Source: Prolixibacteraceae bacterium (lineage in GTDB: Bacteria > Bacteroidota > Bacteroidia > Bacteroidales > Prolixibacteraceae). From it: a stretch of DNA of 64,000 nt. The notes beneath the pieces were generated by a model. It was not told where the DNA came from. It searched no databases and saw only the letters and a list, made by a program, of their open reading frames with translations. Every line of letters starts with the position of its first letter. Position 1 is the first letter of the stretch. This document shows, piece by piece, positions 56,675 through 64,000 of the stretch. A program made the position numbers and the translations under genes. The stretch covers positions 3,782,001 to 3,846,000 of the forward strand of contig CP082230.1 of NCBI GenBank assembly GCA_019856515.1. The letters are read 5' to 3'.

Positions 56675-57748
56675 ATGATAAAAGATAATACTGAAGAAGA
56701 AATTGACTTGATTTATTTAATAAAGTATCTTTTTAGAAAAAGACTTCGACTTTTGATGATAACATTAATTTCTTCATTTATAGGTTTAATTATAGGAGTT
56801 GTTACTCCTGTTGAATACCAGGCAAGTACTGTGTTTATAGCTCAAGAGAATGGAAGTCAATCTGGTATGGGTGGATTATCTGGATTGGCTGCAATGGCTG
56901 GTGTTAATATTGGCGCATCAAATAGGGTTCAATCTCTTCCCCCAATTTTGTATCCTGAAATAGTTTTAAGTGTGCCTTTTCAAAAGGAATTAATGAACAC
57001 TTTTGTAACATATGGAGAGGATTCAATAACTTTATATGATTATTATACCATATATAAGGAAGAATCATCGCTGCATATTTTATCTAAGTATTCTATAGGT
57101 TTACCTTTTACAATTATCAATAGTTTAAAAGGCCCGCCCAAAAAACACTTAGACGTTAATTATAATAAACGATTTATTTCACTTTCAGCGAATGAAAGAA
57201 GCATTGTTAATCAAATTAATTCATCCATTTCACTCACTATTGATGATGAGACTAAATCAGTTAAAATATCTTCAAATTTTCCAACTGCATTAATGGCTGC
57301 GGAAGTTGGTATGAATTATTTTTTATTGCTTCAGAGATTTGTTACTAGATTTAAAATCGAAAAGGCAACAGAACAATATACTTTTGTTAAAGAAAGGTAT
57401 CTTGAGCAAAGGGAACTGGTTGAGAAATGTCGCAAAGAGATTGCAGTATTTAAAGACAAAAATAGAAACTTTAGTACTGCTGAATCTCAAATTACGTTGC
57501 AGAAACTAACAAATGATTTTAATGTGATTTTTTCGGTCTATACTGAGCTTGCAAAACAGTTAGAGCAGGCTAATCTGCAAGTAAAACAAGATACTCCCGT
57601 TTTCACTATTTTGCAGCCAATTAGTGTCCCTTCAAATAAAAATAAGCCAAGAATGATACTATATATACTATTTACTGCGATTTTTAGTTCTATGATTGCT
57701 ATCGTTTACTATTCAGTACAATATTCATTTATGAAGCAAAGTCAGTAA
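56675..57748 (+). CDS. Wzz-type polysaccharide chain-length regulator
   Basis: A 357-aa protein with the Wzz topology: a short cytoplasmic N terminus (EEEIDLIYLIKYLFRKR), TM1 at about 26-46, a long periplasmic domain containing a coiled coil (about 225-290), and TM2 near 325-345 preceded by a proline-rich stretch (PSNKNKPRM). A Gly/Met-rich GSQSGMGGLSGLAAMAGVN insert follows the first TM. There is no tyrosine-kinase domain. It should set the length of the polymer made by the Wzy-like protein encoded downstream. Confidence 0.88.
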   Translation: MIKDNTEEEIDLIYLIKYLFRKRLRLLMITLISSFIGLIIGVVTPVEYQASTVFIAQENGSQSGMGGLSGLAAMAGVNIGASNRVQSLPPILYPEIVLSVPFQKELMNTFVTYGEDSITLYDYYTIYKEESSLHILSKYSIGLPFTIINSLKGPPKKHLDVNYNKRFISLSANERSIVNQINSSISLTIDDETKSVKISSNFPTALMAAEVGMNYFLLLQRFVTRFKIEKATEQYTFVKERYLEQRELVEKCRKEIAVFKDKNRNFSTAESQITLQKLTNDFNVIFSVYTELAKQLEQANLQVKQDTPVFTILQPISVPSNKNKPRMILYILFTAIFSSMIAIVYYSVQYSFMKQSQ

Positions 57749-58282
57749 TGTGCTTTTCTTTTCTTTCACCAATAAACGATTAGTGTGAAATTTACTGCTT
57801 TATTAAATAACTAAACAACTTTGCTGTTAAGTGCTAGGGTTCTAAATGTTTAACTGTCTTATTTCTTGTTCGGGATTTATATTGACTATATATGTTCGTA
57901 ATACTTGTCTTTTTTTGTTGAATGTGAAATTATGTTATATTTTAGGTAGTATATAAATATGAGTTACCAGTGTTTGTGACTTGAATGGTTACTAAACCTT
58001 TACTATTTTTAATGTCATATTTAAGTACTCGTTAATTTTTTTACTAGGGACAGCGTAATTGACAAATATTAGGGTATTTGAATTATAGTATTTTTTTAGA
58101 AGTATCTATTAAGGTTAATAAATACTAACATTGATCATTATACTTTCCAGAATTTAATTATCTCAGTTCACAAGGGGTAATCGTATGAATAATCAAATTA
58201 TCAGAAGAATTTATTTTTATTTCAGCAATGATAGATTATTCTTTTAAATCCTCATATTACAGGTGTAAGTATGATAATGTCA
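57749..58282. other. AT-rich intergenic gap before the IS3-family element
   Basis: About 530 bases without a supported gene, repeat or RNA. It may have contained the promoter of the genes now behind the IS. Confidence 0.4.
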
Positions 58283-58342
58283 TGGAATGTCTACTTTTGA
58301 GGTAACAAAAAAAATCTATGCTTTTCTTAACTTAGCAGAGTT

Positions 58343-58612
58343 ATGAAATATGATATTGAATTTAAAGAGATGGTTGTATCCTTAGTGCAATCAGGTCAAA
58401 GTGTTACCAAAGTAGCGAAAGATTATAAGGTAAGTCCTATAACGCTTAGAAGCTGGTTAAAGAAAGCCGCTAGTATTGAAGGTTTAGCAGGAAAAAAAAC
58501 GTTTACAGCAGAAGAGCAAGAGATAAAACTTCTAAAGAAGGCATTAAAAAATGCAGAATTAGAGCGTGATATATTAAAAAAAGCGGTGAGCATTTTCTCC
58601 AAGAAAGACTGA
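58343..58612 (+). CDS. IS3-family OrfA (helix-turn-helix)
   Basis: An 89-aa protein with a HTH (SVTKVAKDYKVSPITLRSWLKKA) and a leucine-zipper C terminus (EIKLLKKALKNAELERDILKKAVSIF). It binds the IS ends. The run TTAAAAAAAGCG (A7 at 58576-58582) is an IS3-type slippery site; a -1 shift there stays open through 58621 and would give the OrfAB transposase with the linker LKKSGEHFLQERLNKY. Confidence 0.92.
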   Translation: MKYDIEFKEMVVSLVQSGQSVTKVAKDYKVSPITLRSWLKKAASIEGLAGKKTFTAEEQEIKLLKKALKNAELERDILKKAVSIFSKKD

Positions 58613-58620
58613 ATAAGTAT

Positions 58621-59505
58621 TTGTTTATAAGGGATCATCGAAGTTTCTATTCAGTTGGGAAAATGTGTGAACTTCTTCGTATTAGTAGGAAGTCTTTTTA
58701 TCAGTGGGTGAATAAAGATTATAGTTCAAAGCACCAATCTATTCAAAGGACATTGACCATAAAAGAAGAAATACAAAGGATTTATGATCAAAGCAAAGGT
58801 AGGTATGGAAGTTGTCGAATTCGCATAACATTGAGACGTTCTGACATCTATTTGTCAAGGAGTTATGTCGCACGTCTTATGAATAGAATGGGATTAAAAA
58901 GTATCTTAAAAAAGAAGTTTAAAGCAACAACAGACTCTAGTCACGACTATCCAATTGCTCCAAATCTTCTAAATCGAGAATTTCGTGTAGAGGAACTAGG
59001 AAGTAAGTGGGTCTCAGATATCACATACATTAATGTTTTAAACTGATGGGCATACCTTACAACTGTAATTGATCTAGCGGATAGACAAGTGATTGGATGG
59101 GCTATAAGTGAAGATATGACTACAGAGAATACCGTTTTGAAAGCATGGACGAATGCTCGCAATAACAGAGATATACAAAAAGGGTTTATTTTTCATTCAG
59201 ACCGTGGTTCTCAATATGCAAGTAACTTATTTAGGAATATTTTCATAAAGCACCGTGATGTAAAGCAGAGCATGAGTCGAAAAGGTAACTGTTGGGACAA
59301 TGCTGTAGCAGAAAGTTTCTTTAAATCGATCAAATATGAGTGCGTAAATCATATTAGATTTGACAATATGAAACAGCTACGTCAAACTATTAATCAATAC
59401 ATCTATTGGTATAACAATGATAGAGTGCATTCAGCTTTGGACTATAAGACTCCATTCGAAAAGGAGATGGAATTAAGAAATATAAACTTGAAAAGTGTAG
59501 CTTAA
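58621..59505 (+). pseudogene. IS3-family OrfB transposase, interrupted by a stop codon
   Basis: Two segments in one frame, 58621-59043 and 59047-59505, form a normal rve-type integrase domain: HTH_21-like GRYGSCRIRITLRR, SDITYI with the first catalytic Asp, TTVIDLADRQVIGWAIS, HSDRGSQYAS with the second Asp, and NAVAESFFKSIKYE with the Glu. A single TGA where Gly is normally found (before WAYLTT, 59044-59046) breaks it. The change is one base from GGA. Confidence 0.9.
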
Positions 59506-59565
59506 AAATTGCAACCTTTTTAGTTGCTATTCCATTATGATATTTATTTTAAAATAATATTAAGT

Positions 59566-60636
59566 TTGAAAAAAATTCTATTTATTGTCCCCAAGTTAGA
59601 TGGTGGTGGTGCTGAACGTTTTATTATAAACCTATGTTCTTCGATCGACAGTGATCAATTTGAGTGTAAGCTATTAGTTCTCTCTAGTGATGGTGATTTT
59701 ATTGAAAATGCAAAGAATTTAAAGATAGATGTAATACTTGGAAATTCGGTGAGAGTTAGAGAAAGTCTTATCGATGTTATATCTTTTATTTCAAAGATAA
59801 AGCCAGATATTGTATTTTCGACATTAAGCCATTTTAATTTATTGGTTGGTTTTATATCTATTCTTTTTCCAAAAATTAAATTTATTGCCCGAGAAACCAA
59901 TATTGTGAGTAAAGAGAATAGAAGAGGAGTATTTTTTGACTTTTTGTATAGACTATCATATTCTCTTTTTGACAAAATAATAGTTCAGAGTGATGATATG
60001 TATAATGATTTTGTGACGACATATCATATCCCCCAAAAGGATGTTGAAAAAATAAATAATCCGATTGACATCAAAAAAATAGAGGATTATAGGGATTTTT
60101 CAAGATCAATTCAATTTGATTCTAGTAAAATTAATCTTATAACGGTTGGACGTCTTTCATATCAAAAAGGATATGATCTCTTGTTACATTCTTTTGCAAA
60201 ATTTAGTAATATAGAACGGTATCATCTATATATTATAGGAAAAGGAGACAATCTTAATGATTTGGAGCACCTTTCGAAAGAACTCAATTGTGATAATCAT
60301 GTCTCTTTTTTAGGTTTTATTAATCCTCCTTATCCATTGATTATGGATGCTGATTTTTTTATTTCTAGTTCACGTTATGAAGGTTTCCCTAATGTAGTTT
60401 TAGAATCACTTTCTTGTGGGACCCCCGTTATTTCAAATAACTATAAAGGTGGAATTACTGAAATAATTAATAATTCAAATGGTAGGATTATTGACATTAC
60501 AAATAGTATTCATTTTCAGAATAGCGTGGATGGTTCTATTCGGAATCTAAAAAAAGATGATATTGTAAGTTCTGTTAATAAGTTTGATTCCAGTGTGATT
60601 ATAGAAAAATACATGAATCTTTTTAAAACTGTTTAA
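59566..60636 (+). CDS. Family 4 glycosyltransferase, start affected by the IS
   Basis: A ~356-aa GT-B protein with the N-terminal GGGAERFIINL motif and the C-terminal VGRLSYQKGYDLLLHSF and SSSRYEGFPNVVLESLSCGTPVI (E-x7-E) motifs. No ATG precedes the conserved KKILFIVPKLDGGG start; a TTG at 59566 is the best candidate, 31 bases after the IS end. A longer frame from a TTG at 59524 begins inside the IS. The insertion may have replaced the native start region or promoter. The next gene overlaps by one base. Confidence 0.88.
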   Translation: MKKILFIVPKLDGGGAERFIINLCSSIDSDQFECKLLVLSSDGDFIENAKNLKIDVILGNSVRVRESLIDVISFISKIKPDIVFSTLSHFNLLVGFISILFPKIKFIARETNIVSKENRRGVFFDFLYRLSYSLFDKIIVQSDDMYNDFVTTYHIPQKDVEKINNPIDIKKIEDYRDFSRSIQFDSSKINLITVGRLSYQKGYDLLLHSFAKFSNIERYHLYIIGKGDNLNDLEHLSKELNCDNHVSFLGFINPPYPLIMDADFFISSSRYEGFPNVVLESLSCGTPVISNNYKGGITEIINNSNGRIIDITNSIHFQNSVDGSIRNLKKDDIVSSVNKFDSSVIIEKYMNLFKTV

Positions 60637-61670
60637 TGCTTGTAACACAATTTACACTTTTTATATATTTTACAATATGTGTTTTTTTTGTGATTGTATT
60701 GAATCAAGTCAAAGAAAAACAACGGAATATCATATTTGCTGGATTAACAATTTTGAGTATTCTTATGGTCACTTTTAGGGGTGAACTTGGTGCAGATACA
60801 GCCACTTATATTTCTTTTGTTAGGCATATTGAATGGTGGAATACGAAAAGATATTTGTTGATATTTGAACCATTTTTTATATACTTTGTGTTATTAGCCA
60901 AGACTTTGGTTAATGATCACATTTTTGTTTTTTTTTTAGCTGCATCTCTTAGTATTATATTAAAATCATACTCTATTGCCAAATACTCTCCCTATCAGCT
61001 CTTGTCTTTCATTATTTTCTTATCTAGTTACTTTTTGTCTTTAGAATTTAATCAGATGCGACAAGGTATCTCTGTTGGCTTTTTTGTATTTTCGATAGAG
61101 TTCTTGTTTAAGAAAGAGTATATTAAATATTATCTAATATTATTGACAGGTTGTTTTTTCCATAGTTCTTTATTGTTATGTTTGCTTGTGCCATTTGTGC
61201 CTCGTACATCTAATTATAAAATTATAATATTATCAGTCTTAACTTGTTTTATTTTTGTTTTTTTATCTCTACCGCTCTCTAGTATTATTAAGTTTATTTC
61301 TCCTTTTGCTCCTAGCATGGTAGGTGATAAATTGTTGTATTATATTTTGTCTGAATATGCTATAAAAGTTGGTTTCTCAGTTGTTCAATTATGGTATATC
61401 ATAATTGTTCTTTTAGGGTGTTACTATATTCGTTTTGTTAATAGTACAAAATATGAGTTCTATTTTAATTTGTTTGTGGTTGGGGTATGTTTGAATTTTA
61501 TTTTTAATAGTGTTTCTGTCTTGCTAAGATTGAGTTATCCATTATTATTGTTAGAGATCTTTATACCTCCTTTTATTATTAAGAATTCTAAAAATAAAGT
61601 ATTATTGACTATTCTTTTTGTAATTTTCTATACGTTTAGATTTATTAATTTATTAAAAGGTTTTAAATGA
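60636..61670 (+). CDS. EpsG/Wzy-like polysaccharide polymerase
   Basis: A 344-aa protein with about ten membrane segments and the EpsG-family features FRGELGADTATYISFVRHI near residue 50, a central EFNQMRQGISVGFFVFSIEFLF motif and GCFFHSSLLLCLLVP. Such proteins polymerise lipid-linked repeat units in the periplasm. It overlaps its upstream neighbour by one base and the next by four. Confidence 0.85.
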   Translation: MLVTQFTLFIYFTICVFFVIVLNQVKEKQRNIIFAGLTILSILMVTFRGELGADTATYISFVRHIEWWNTKRYLLIFEPFFIYFVLLAKTLVNDHIFVFFLAASLSIILKSYSIAKYSPYQLLSFIIFLSSYFLSLEFNQMRQGISVGFFVFSIEFLFKKEYIKYYLILLTGCFFHSSLLLCLLVPFVPRTSNYKIIILSVLTCFIFVFLSLPLSSIIKFISPFAPSMVGDKLLYYILSEYAIKVGFSVVQLWYIIIVLLGCYYIRFVNSTKYEFYFNLFVVGVCLNFIFNSVSVLLRLSYPLLLLEIFIPPFIIKNSKNKVLLTILFVIFYTFRFINLLKGFK

Positions 61671-62776
61671 AGGTATTGCATATATTCCCTACATGTAAGA
61701 TTGGAGGAGCACCACTGTGTGTCTTAAGATTAATAAAAAATTCACGAGACAAGAATATACATGTTATTTGTTATAATGCTGATAACGAGCTTTTTGGTGA
61801 GTTTGAGAAGTACTCGACCATTCATAATATCGATGTGTCTAGGTTTAGTATTTCTTCATTGACCTCTGTGTTTCTTCTCTTTAAGAAGTTGAAACCAGAT
61901 GTAATTCATTGTCACGGTAAAGGAGGAGCGTTGTATACTTTCTTTTTATCAATCTTCAAGCTAATATACTCGTTTAAAATATTCTATACTTTACATGGTT
62001 TCCATTTAAAGTATAAAGGTGTTAAGCTCAAATTATTCTTATTATTTGAACGTGTCTTTTCTAAAATATATGACCAATCTATTTCTGTATCTGCTTCAGA
62101 ACAAGTGAATTTTATTAAATATACTAAAGTTAATTCAGATAAGAATACAGTAATTCATAATGGGATCGAACTCGATGATTGTGTTAGATCTAATTATGAT
62201 GATATTTTAAAAGAAGTTGAGCATTATTCATATAATGCAGTTACACTTTCTAGGATAAGTCCAGAAAAAGATTTAATCCGTATGATTAGGGCATTTGATA
62301 GTGCAAATCTATCTAATGTTGCTCTCCATATTATTGGAGGTAGCTTTAGGGATACAAATTATCAGCTTAATGTTGAAAAAATAATTAATGAATTAAATAT
62401 ATCGAATGTTTTTCTTTGGGGTGATATTCCCAAAGCATCGTCTATTCTACAGTATTTTGATTTTTATATATCAACTTCTCTTTTTGAAGGGTTGCCAACT
62501 TCTATTATTGAAGCTCAAATGTCTAAATTATTGGTAGTTGCCACTGATTGTATTGGAAATATTGACCTTGTAGAAGATGGTATATCTGGTATTCTTGTGA
62601 AAGTTGGTGATACTGATTCTATTTCTGAAGGTATACGATACGCTTTTAGTAAACTTAATACCATTCACCATAGAAGAATCGTCGATAATGCTTCTCATAA
62701 GTCCGAATTATATTCGATCACCAATCATGTAAATAACATTAATAATTTGTATGAAAATAAAAATAAAGATTATTGA
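61667..62776 (+). CDS. Family 4 glycosyltransferase
   Basis: A 369-aa GT-B protein: FPTCKIGGAPLCVLRL near the start, VIHCHGKGGALYTFFLSIFK, TLSRISPEKDLIRMIRAF and the E-x7-E segment STSLFEGLPTSIIEAQMSKL. It overlaps the polymerase gene by ATGA. It adds one sugar to the lipid-linked unit; donor and linkage unknown. Confidence 0.92.
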   Translation: MKVLHIFPTCKIGGAPLCVLRLIKNSRDKNIHVICYNADNELFGEFEKYSTIHNIDVSRFSISSLTSVFLLFKKLKPDVIHCHGKGGALYTFFLSIFKLIYSFKIFYTLHGFHLKYKGVKLKLFLLFERVFSKIYDQSISVSASEQVNFIKYTKVNSDKNTVIHNGIELDDCVRSNYDDILKEVEHYSYNAVTLSRISPEKDLIRMIRAFDSANLSNVALHIIGGSFRDTNYQLNVEKIINELNISNVFLWGDIPKASSILQYFDFYISTSLFEGLPTSIIEAQMSKLLVVATDCIGNIDLVEDGISGILVKVGDTDSISEGIRYAFSKLNTIHHRRIVDNASHKSELYSITNHVNNINNLYENKNKDY

Positions 62777-62778
62777 CC

Positions 62779-63879
62779 ATGAGTGACAAAGTTCTACAAG
62801 TTAATAAATATTATTCGCCTGATATTGGTGGGGTTGAGACTGTTGTTAAGCAATATTCGGAATTTTTACATGAGAATAAATTTGAAGTTTGTATTCTTTG
62901 TGTAAACAAAGATTTTACTCTTAAAACAAAGATTGAAGTTATTGATGGAATAAATGTGGTTAGATGCGCTTCATTGGGGACATATTTTTCAATGCCTATA
63001 TCATTCATTTTTTACTATTACTACATAAAGTTAGCCTTACGAAGTTCATTAATACATTTTCATGAACCTTTTCCTTTAGCAAGTGTCACATCACTCTTTA
63101 GTTTAATTGGACTTTTTCGAAAAAAAAAGATTATTGTAACTTGGCATAGTGACATAATTAAGCAAAAAATACTTAAAGGTTTTGTTGAGTTCTTCCAATC
63201 TTTATTATTAAGGAGAGCTGATGTTATTACAACAACTTCACCTAATATGATTAAGTTCTCTAAATTGTTGCAAGATTACTCATATAAGGTCAAGGTACTT
63301 CCGCTAAGTATTGAGGTCAAGGATACTATCACAGAAGATGATTCCTATATTCTCTATTTGGGAAGATTGTCCTATTATAAAGGAATAGATATTTTATTAA
63401 AAGCATATGATAAGTCAGTAACTAGTCTAAAGTTAGTGATTGTAGGTGATGGTGAATCTTCTATCGTCGATTTGGTGAATGAATATAGAGAGCAGTTTCC
63501 TGATAAAATTATTTTTAAAAATTTTTTCGTAACAGAAGAGGAAAAATGGGAAATGATTAAGAACTGTTCTTTTTTTGTCTTTCCATCTGTACAGCCAAGT
63601 GAAGCATTTGGCATTATTCAACTTGAAGCAATGATTTGTTCAAAGCCAGTAATCAATACTAATCTACCAACAGGAGTTCCATTTGTTTCGTTGGATAAGA
63701 TTACTGGGATAACTGTCGAACCAAATAATGTTGATGAATTATCTAAGGCAATCGATAAATTGTCTTTTGATATAGATTACCGGATTAAATTGGGGAATAA
63801 TGCTTGTGAAAGGGTTAAAACCGTATTTTCTGATCACATAGTTCTAGATTCTCTCTTAAAAATATATAACAACAAATGA
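62779..63879 (+). CDS. Family 4 glycosyltransferase
   Basis: A 366-aa GT-B protein beginning DKVLQVNKYYSPDIGGVETVVKQ, with the C-terminal YLGRLSYYKGIDILLKAY and E-x7-E segment SEAFGIIQLEAMICSKPVINTN. ATG 62779 is preferred to the TTG at 62773; it lies two bases after the previous stop. The last four bases overlap the start of the following gene (ATGA). Confidence 0.92.
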   Translation: MSDKVLQVNKYYSPDIGGVETVVKQYSEFLHENKFEVCILCVNKDFTLKTKIEVIDGINVVRCASLGTYFSMPISFIFYYYYIKLALRSSLIHFHEPFPLASVTSLFSLIGLFRKKKIIVTWHSDIIKQKILKGFVEFFQSLLLRRADVITTTSPNMIKFSKLLQDYSYKVKVLPLSIEVKDTITEDDSYILYLGRLSYYKGIDILLKAYDKSVTSLKLVIVGDGESSIVDLVNEYREQFPDKIIFKNFFVTEEEKWEMIKNCSFFVFPSVQPSEAFGIIQLEAMICSKPVINTNLPTGVPFVSLDKITGITVEPNNVDELSKAIDKLSFDIDYRIKLGNNACERVKTVFSDHIVLDSLLKIYNNK

Positions 63880-64000
63880 ATATTCAGCTAATTGGAGCTT
63901 CTGGCTTTGTCGGTTCGAGATTTCTAGACACATATCGAAATGAGTTCTCTGTCTACAATTTAGATAAGAACCCAAGTCGCCATCATAGTGATATAACAAG
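63876..64000 (+). CDS. NAD-dependent epimerase/dehydratase-like gene, 5' end only
   Basis: The first ~41 codons (MNIQLIGASGFVGSRFLD…) form the beta-alpha Rossmann start with a GASGFVG nucleotide-binding motif, as in sugar-nucleotide epimerases and dehydratases. The start overlaps the preceding stop by ATGA, so the operon continues beyond the window. Confidence 0.78.
   Translation, partial: MNIQLIGASGFVGSRFLDTYRNEFSVYNLDKNPSRHHSDIT

Larger units (their letters stand above)
58283..59534 (+). mobile_element. IS3-family insertion sequence with a nonsense-mutated orfB
   Basis: A 1252-base element, normal for IS3. The 26-base ends both begin TGGAAT and match at 17 positions (left from 58283, right complement from 59534). 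It encodes OrfA and, one frame back, OrfB, linked by a run of A. No convincing 3-4 base target duplication was seen (flanks TCA and TTA). The orfB frame is interrupted by TGA at 59044-59046, so the copy is likely unable to move by itself. Confidence 0.9.

Noticed and set aside
59044..59046. TGA recoding (for example selenocysteine) in orfB
   Set aside because: Family members have Gly at this place and the codon is one base from GGA; no recoding signal is needed to explain it.

Overview
The window looks like the chromosome of an AT-rich marine or gut-type Bacteroidetes (Bacteroidota, probably a Marinilabiliales/Bacteroidales relative). The reasons are a SusC/SusD pair, promoters of the TAnnTTTG type, absence of obvious Shine-Dalgarno sequences, a 16S 3' end reading GGAACACCTCCTTTCT, CarboxypepD-plus-TonB receptors, many short SPII lipoproteins, and two IS families and a group II intron typical of the phylum. 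The species cannot be fixed from the sequence alone.

Layout. (1) 1-3.37 kb: the 3' part of a susC gene, susD and its terminator. (2) 3.37-5.26 kb: a group II intron sitting immediately after that terminator; its reverse-transcriptase ORF is split by a one-base deletion. (3) 5.4-15.4 kb: a vitamin B12/corrinoid locus with two cobalamin riboswitches, a btuFCD-like importer, an ABC-2 exporter pair, a BtuB-like TonB receptor and two tandem exported CbiK-type chelatase lipoproteins. Two Asp-box (BNR) propeller-like lipoproteins follow (15.6-17.8 kb). (4) 17.9-19.5 kb: a complete IS66-family element inserted in the loop of a terminator-like hairpin, with an 8-bp target duplication. (5) 19.75-27.5 kb: an alpha-2-macroglobulin with intact thioester motif and its usual partner, penicillin-binding protein 1C. 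(6) 28.4-35.8 kb: housekeeping and miscellaneous genes (unknown 378-aa protein, RluA-type pseudouridine synthase, ClC channel, glyA, GH29 fucosidase). (7) 35.8-37.7 kb: a gene-poor stretch with a decayed coding relic, a striking inverted repeat built of 11-bp units, a G+T-rich tract, and two rRNA promoters. (8) 37.7-48.1 kb: two near-identical rRNA operons in direct tandem (16S-tRNA-Ile-tRNA-Ala-23S-5S), followed by a decayed 5S copy. (9) 48.8-64.0 kb: an exopolysaccharide/O-antigen locus (ugd, UDP-glucuronate epimerase, FemAB-like protein, deacetylase, GT8, flippase, acyltransferase, Wzz, four GT4/EpsG genes), interrupted by an IS3-family element and running off the right edge into an epimerase-like gene.

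How the genes work together. The B12 locus has the parts of an import chain: outer-membrane receptor, surface or periplasmic lipoproteins, periplasmic binding protein, permease and ATPase. Both of its riboswitch leaders should shut expression off when cobalamin is plentiful. The extracytoplasmic chelatases and the propeller-like lipoproteins are the least explained parts. The polysaccharide locus should make UDP-glucuronate and UDP-galacturonate, assemble an acidic repeat unit, flip it and polymerise it with Wzx/Wzy/Wzz-type proteins. All functional statements rest on motif recognition and gene order; no database search was run.
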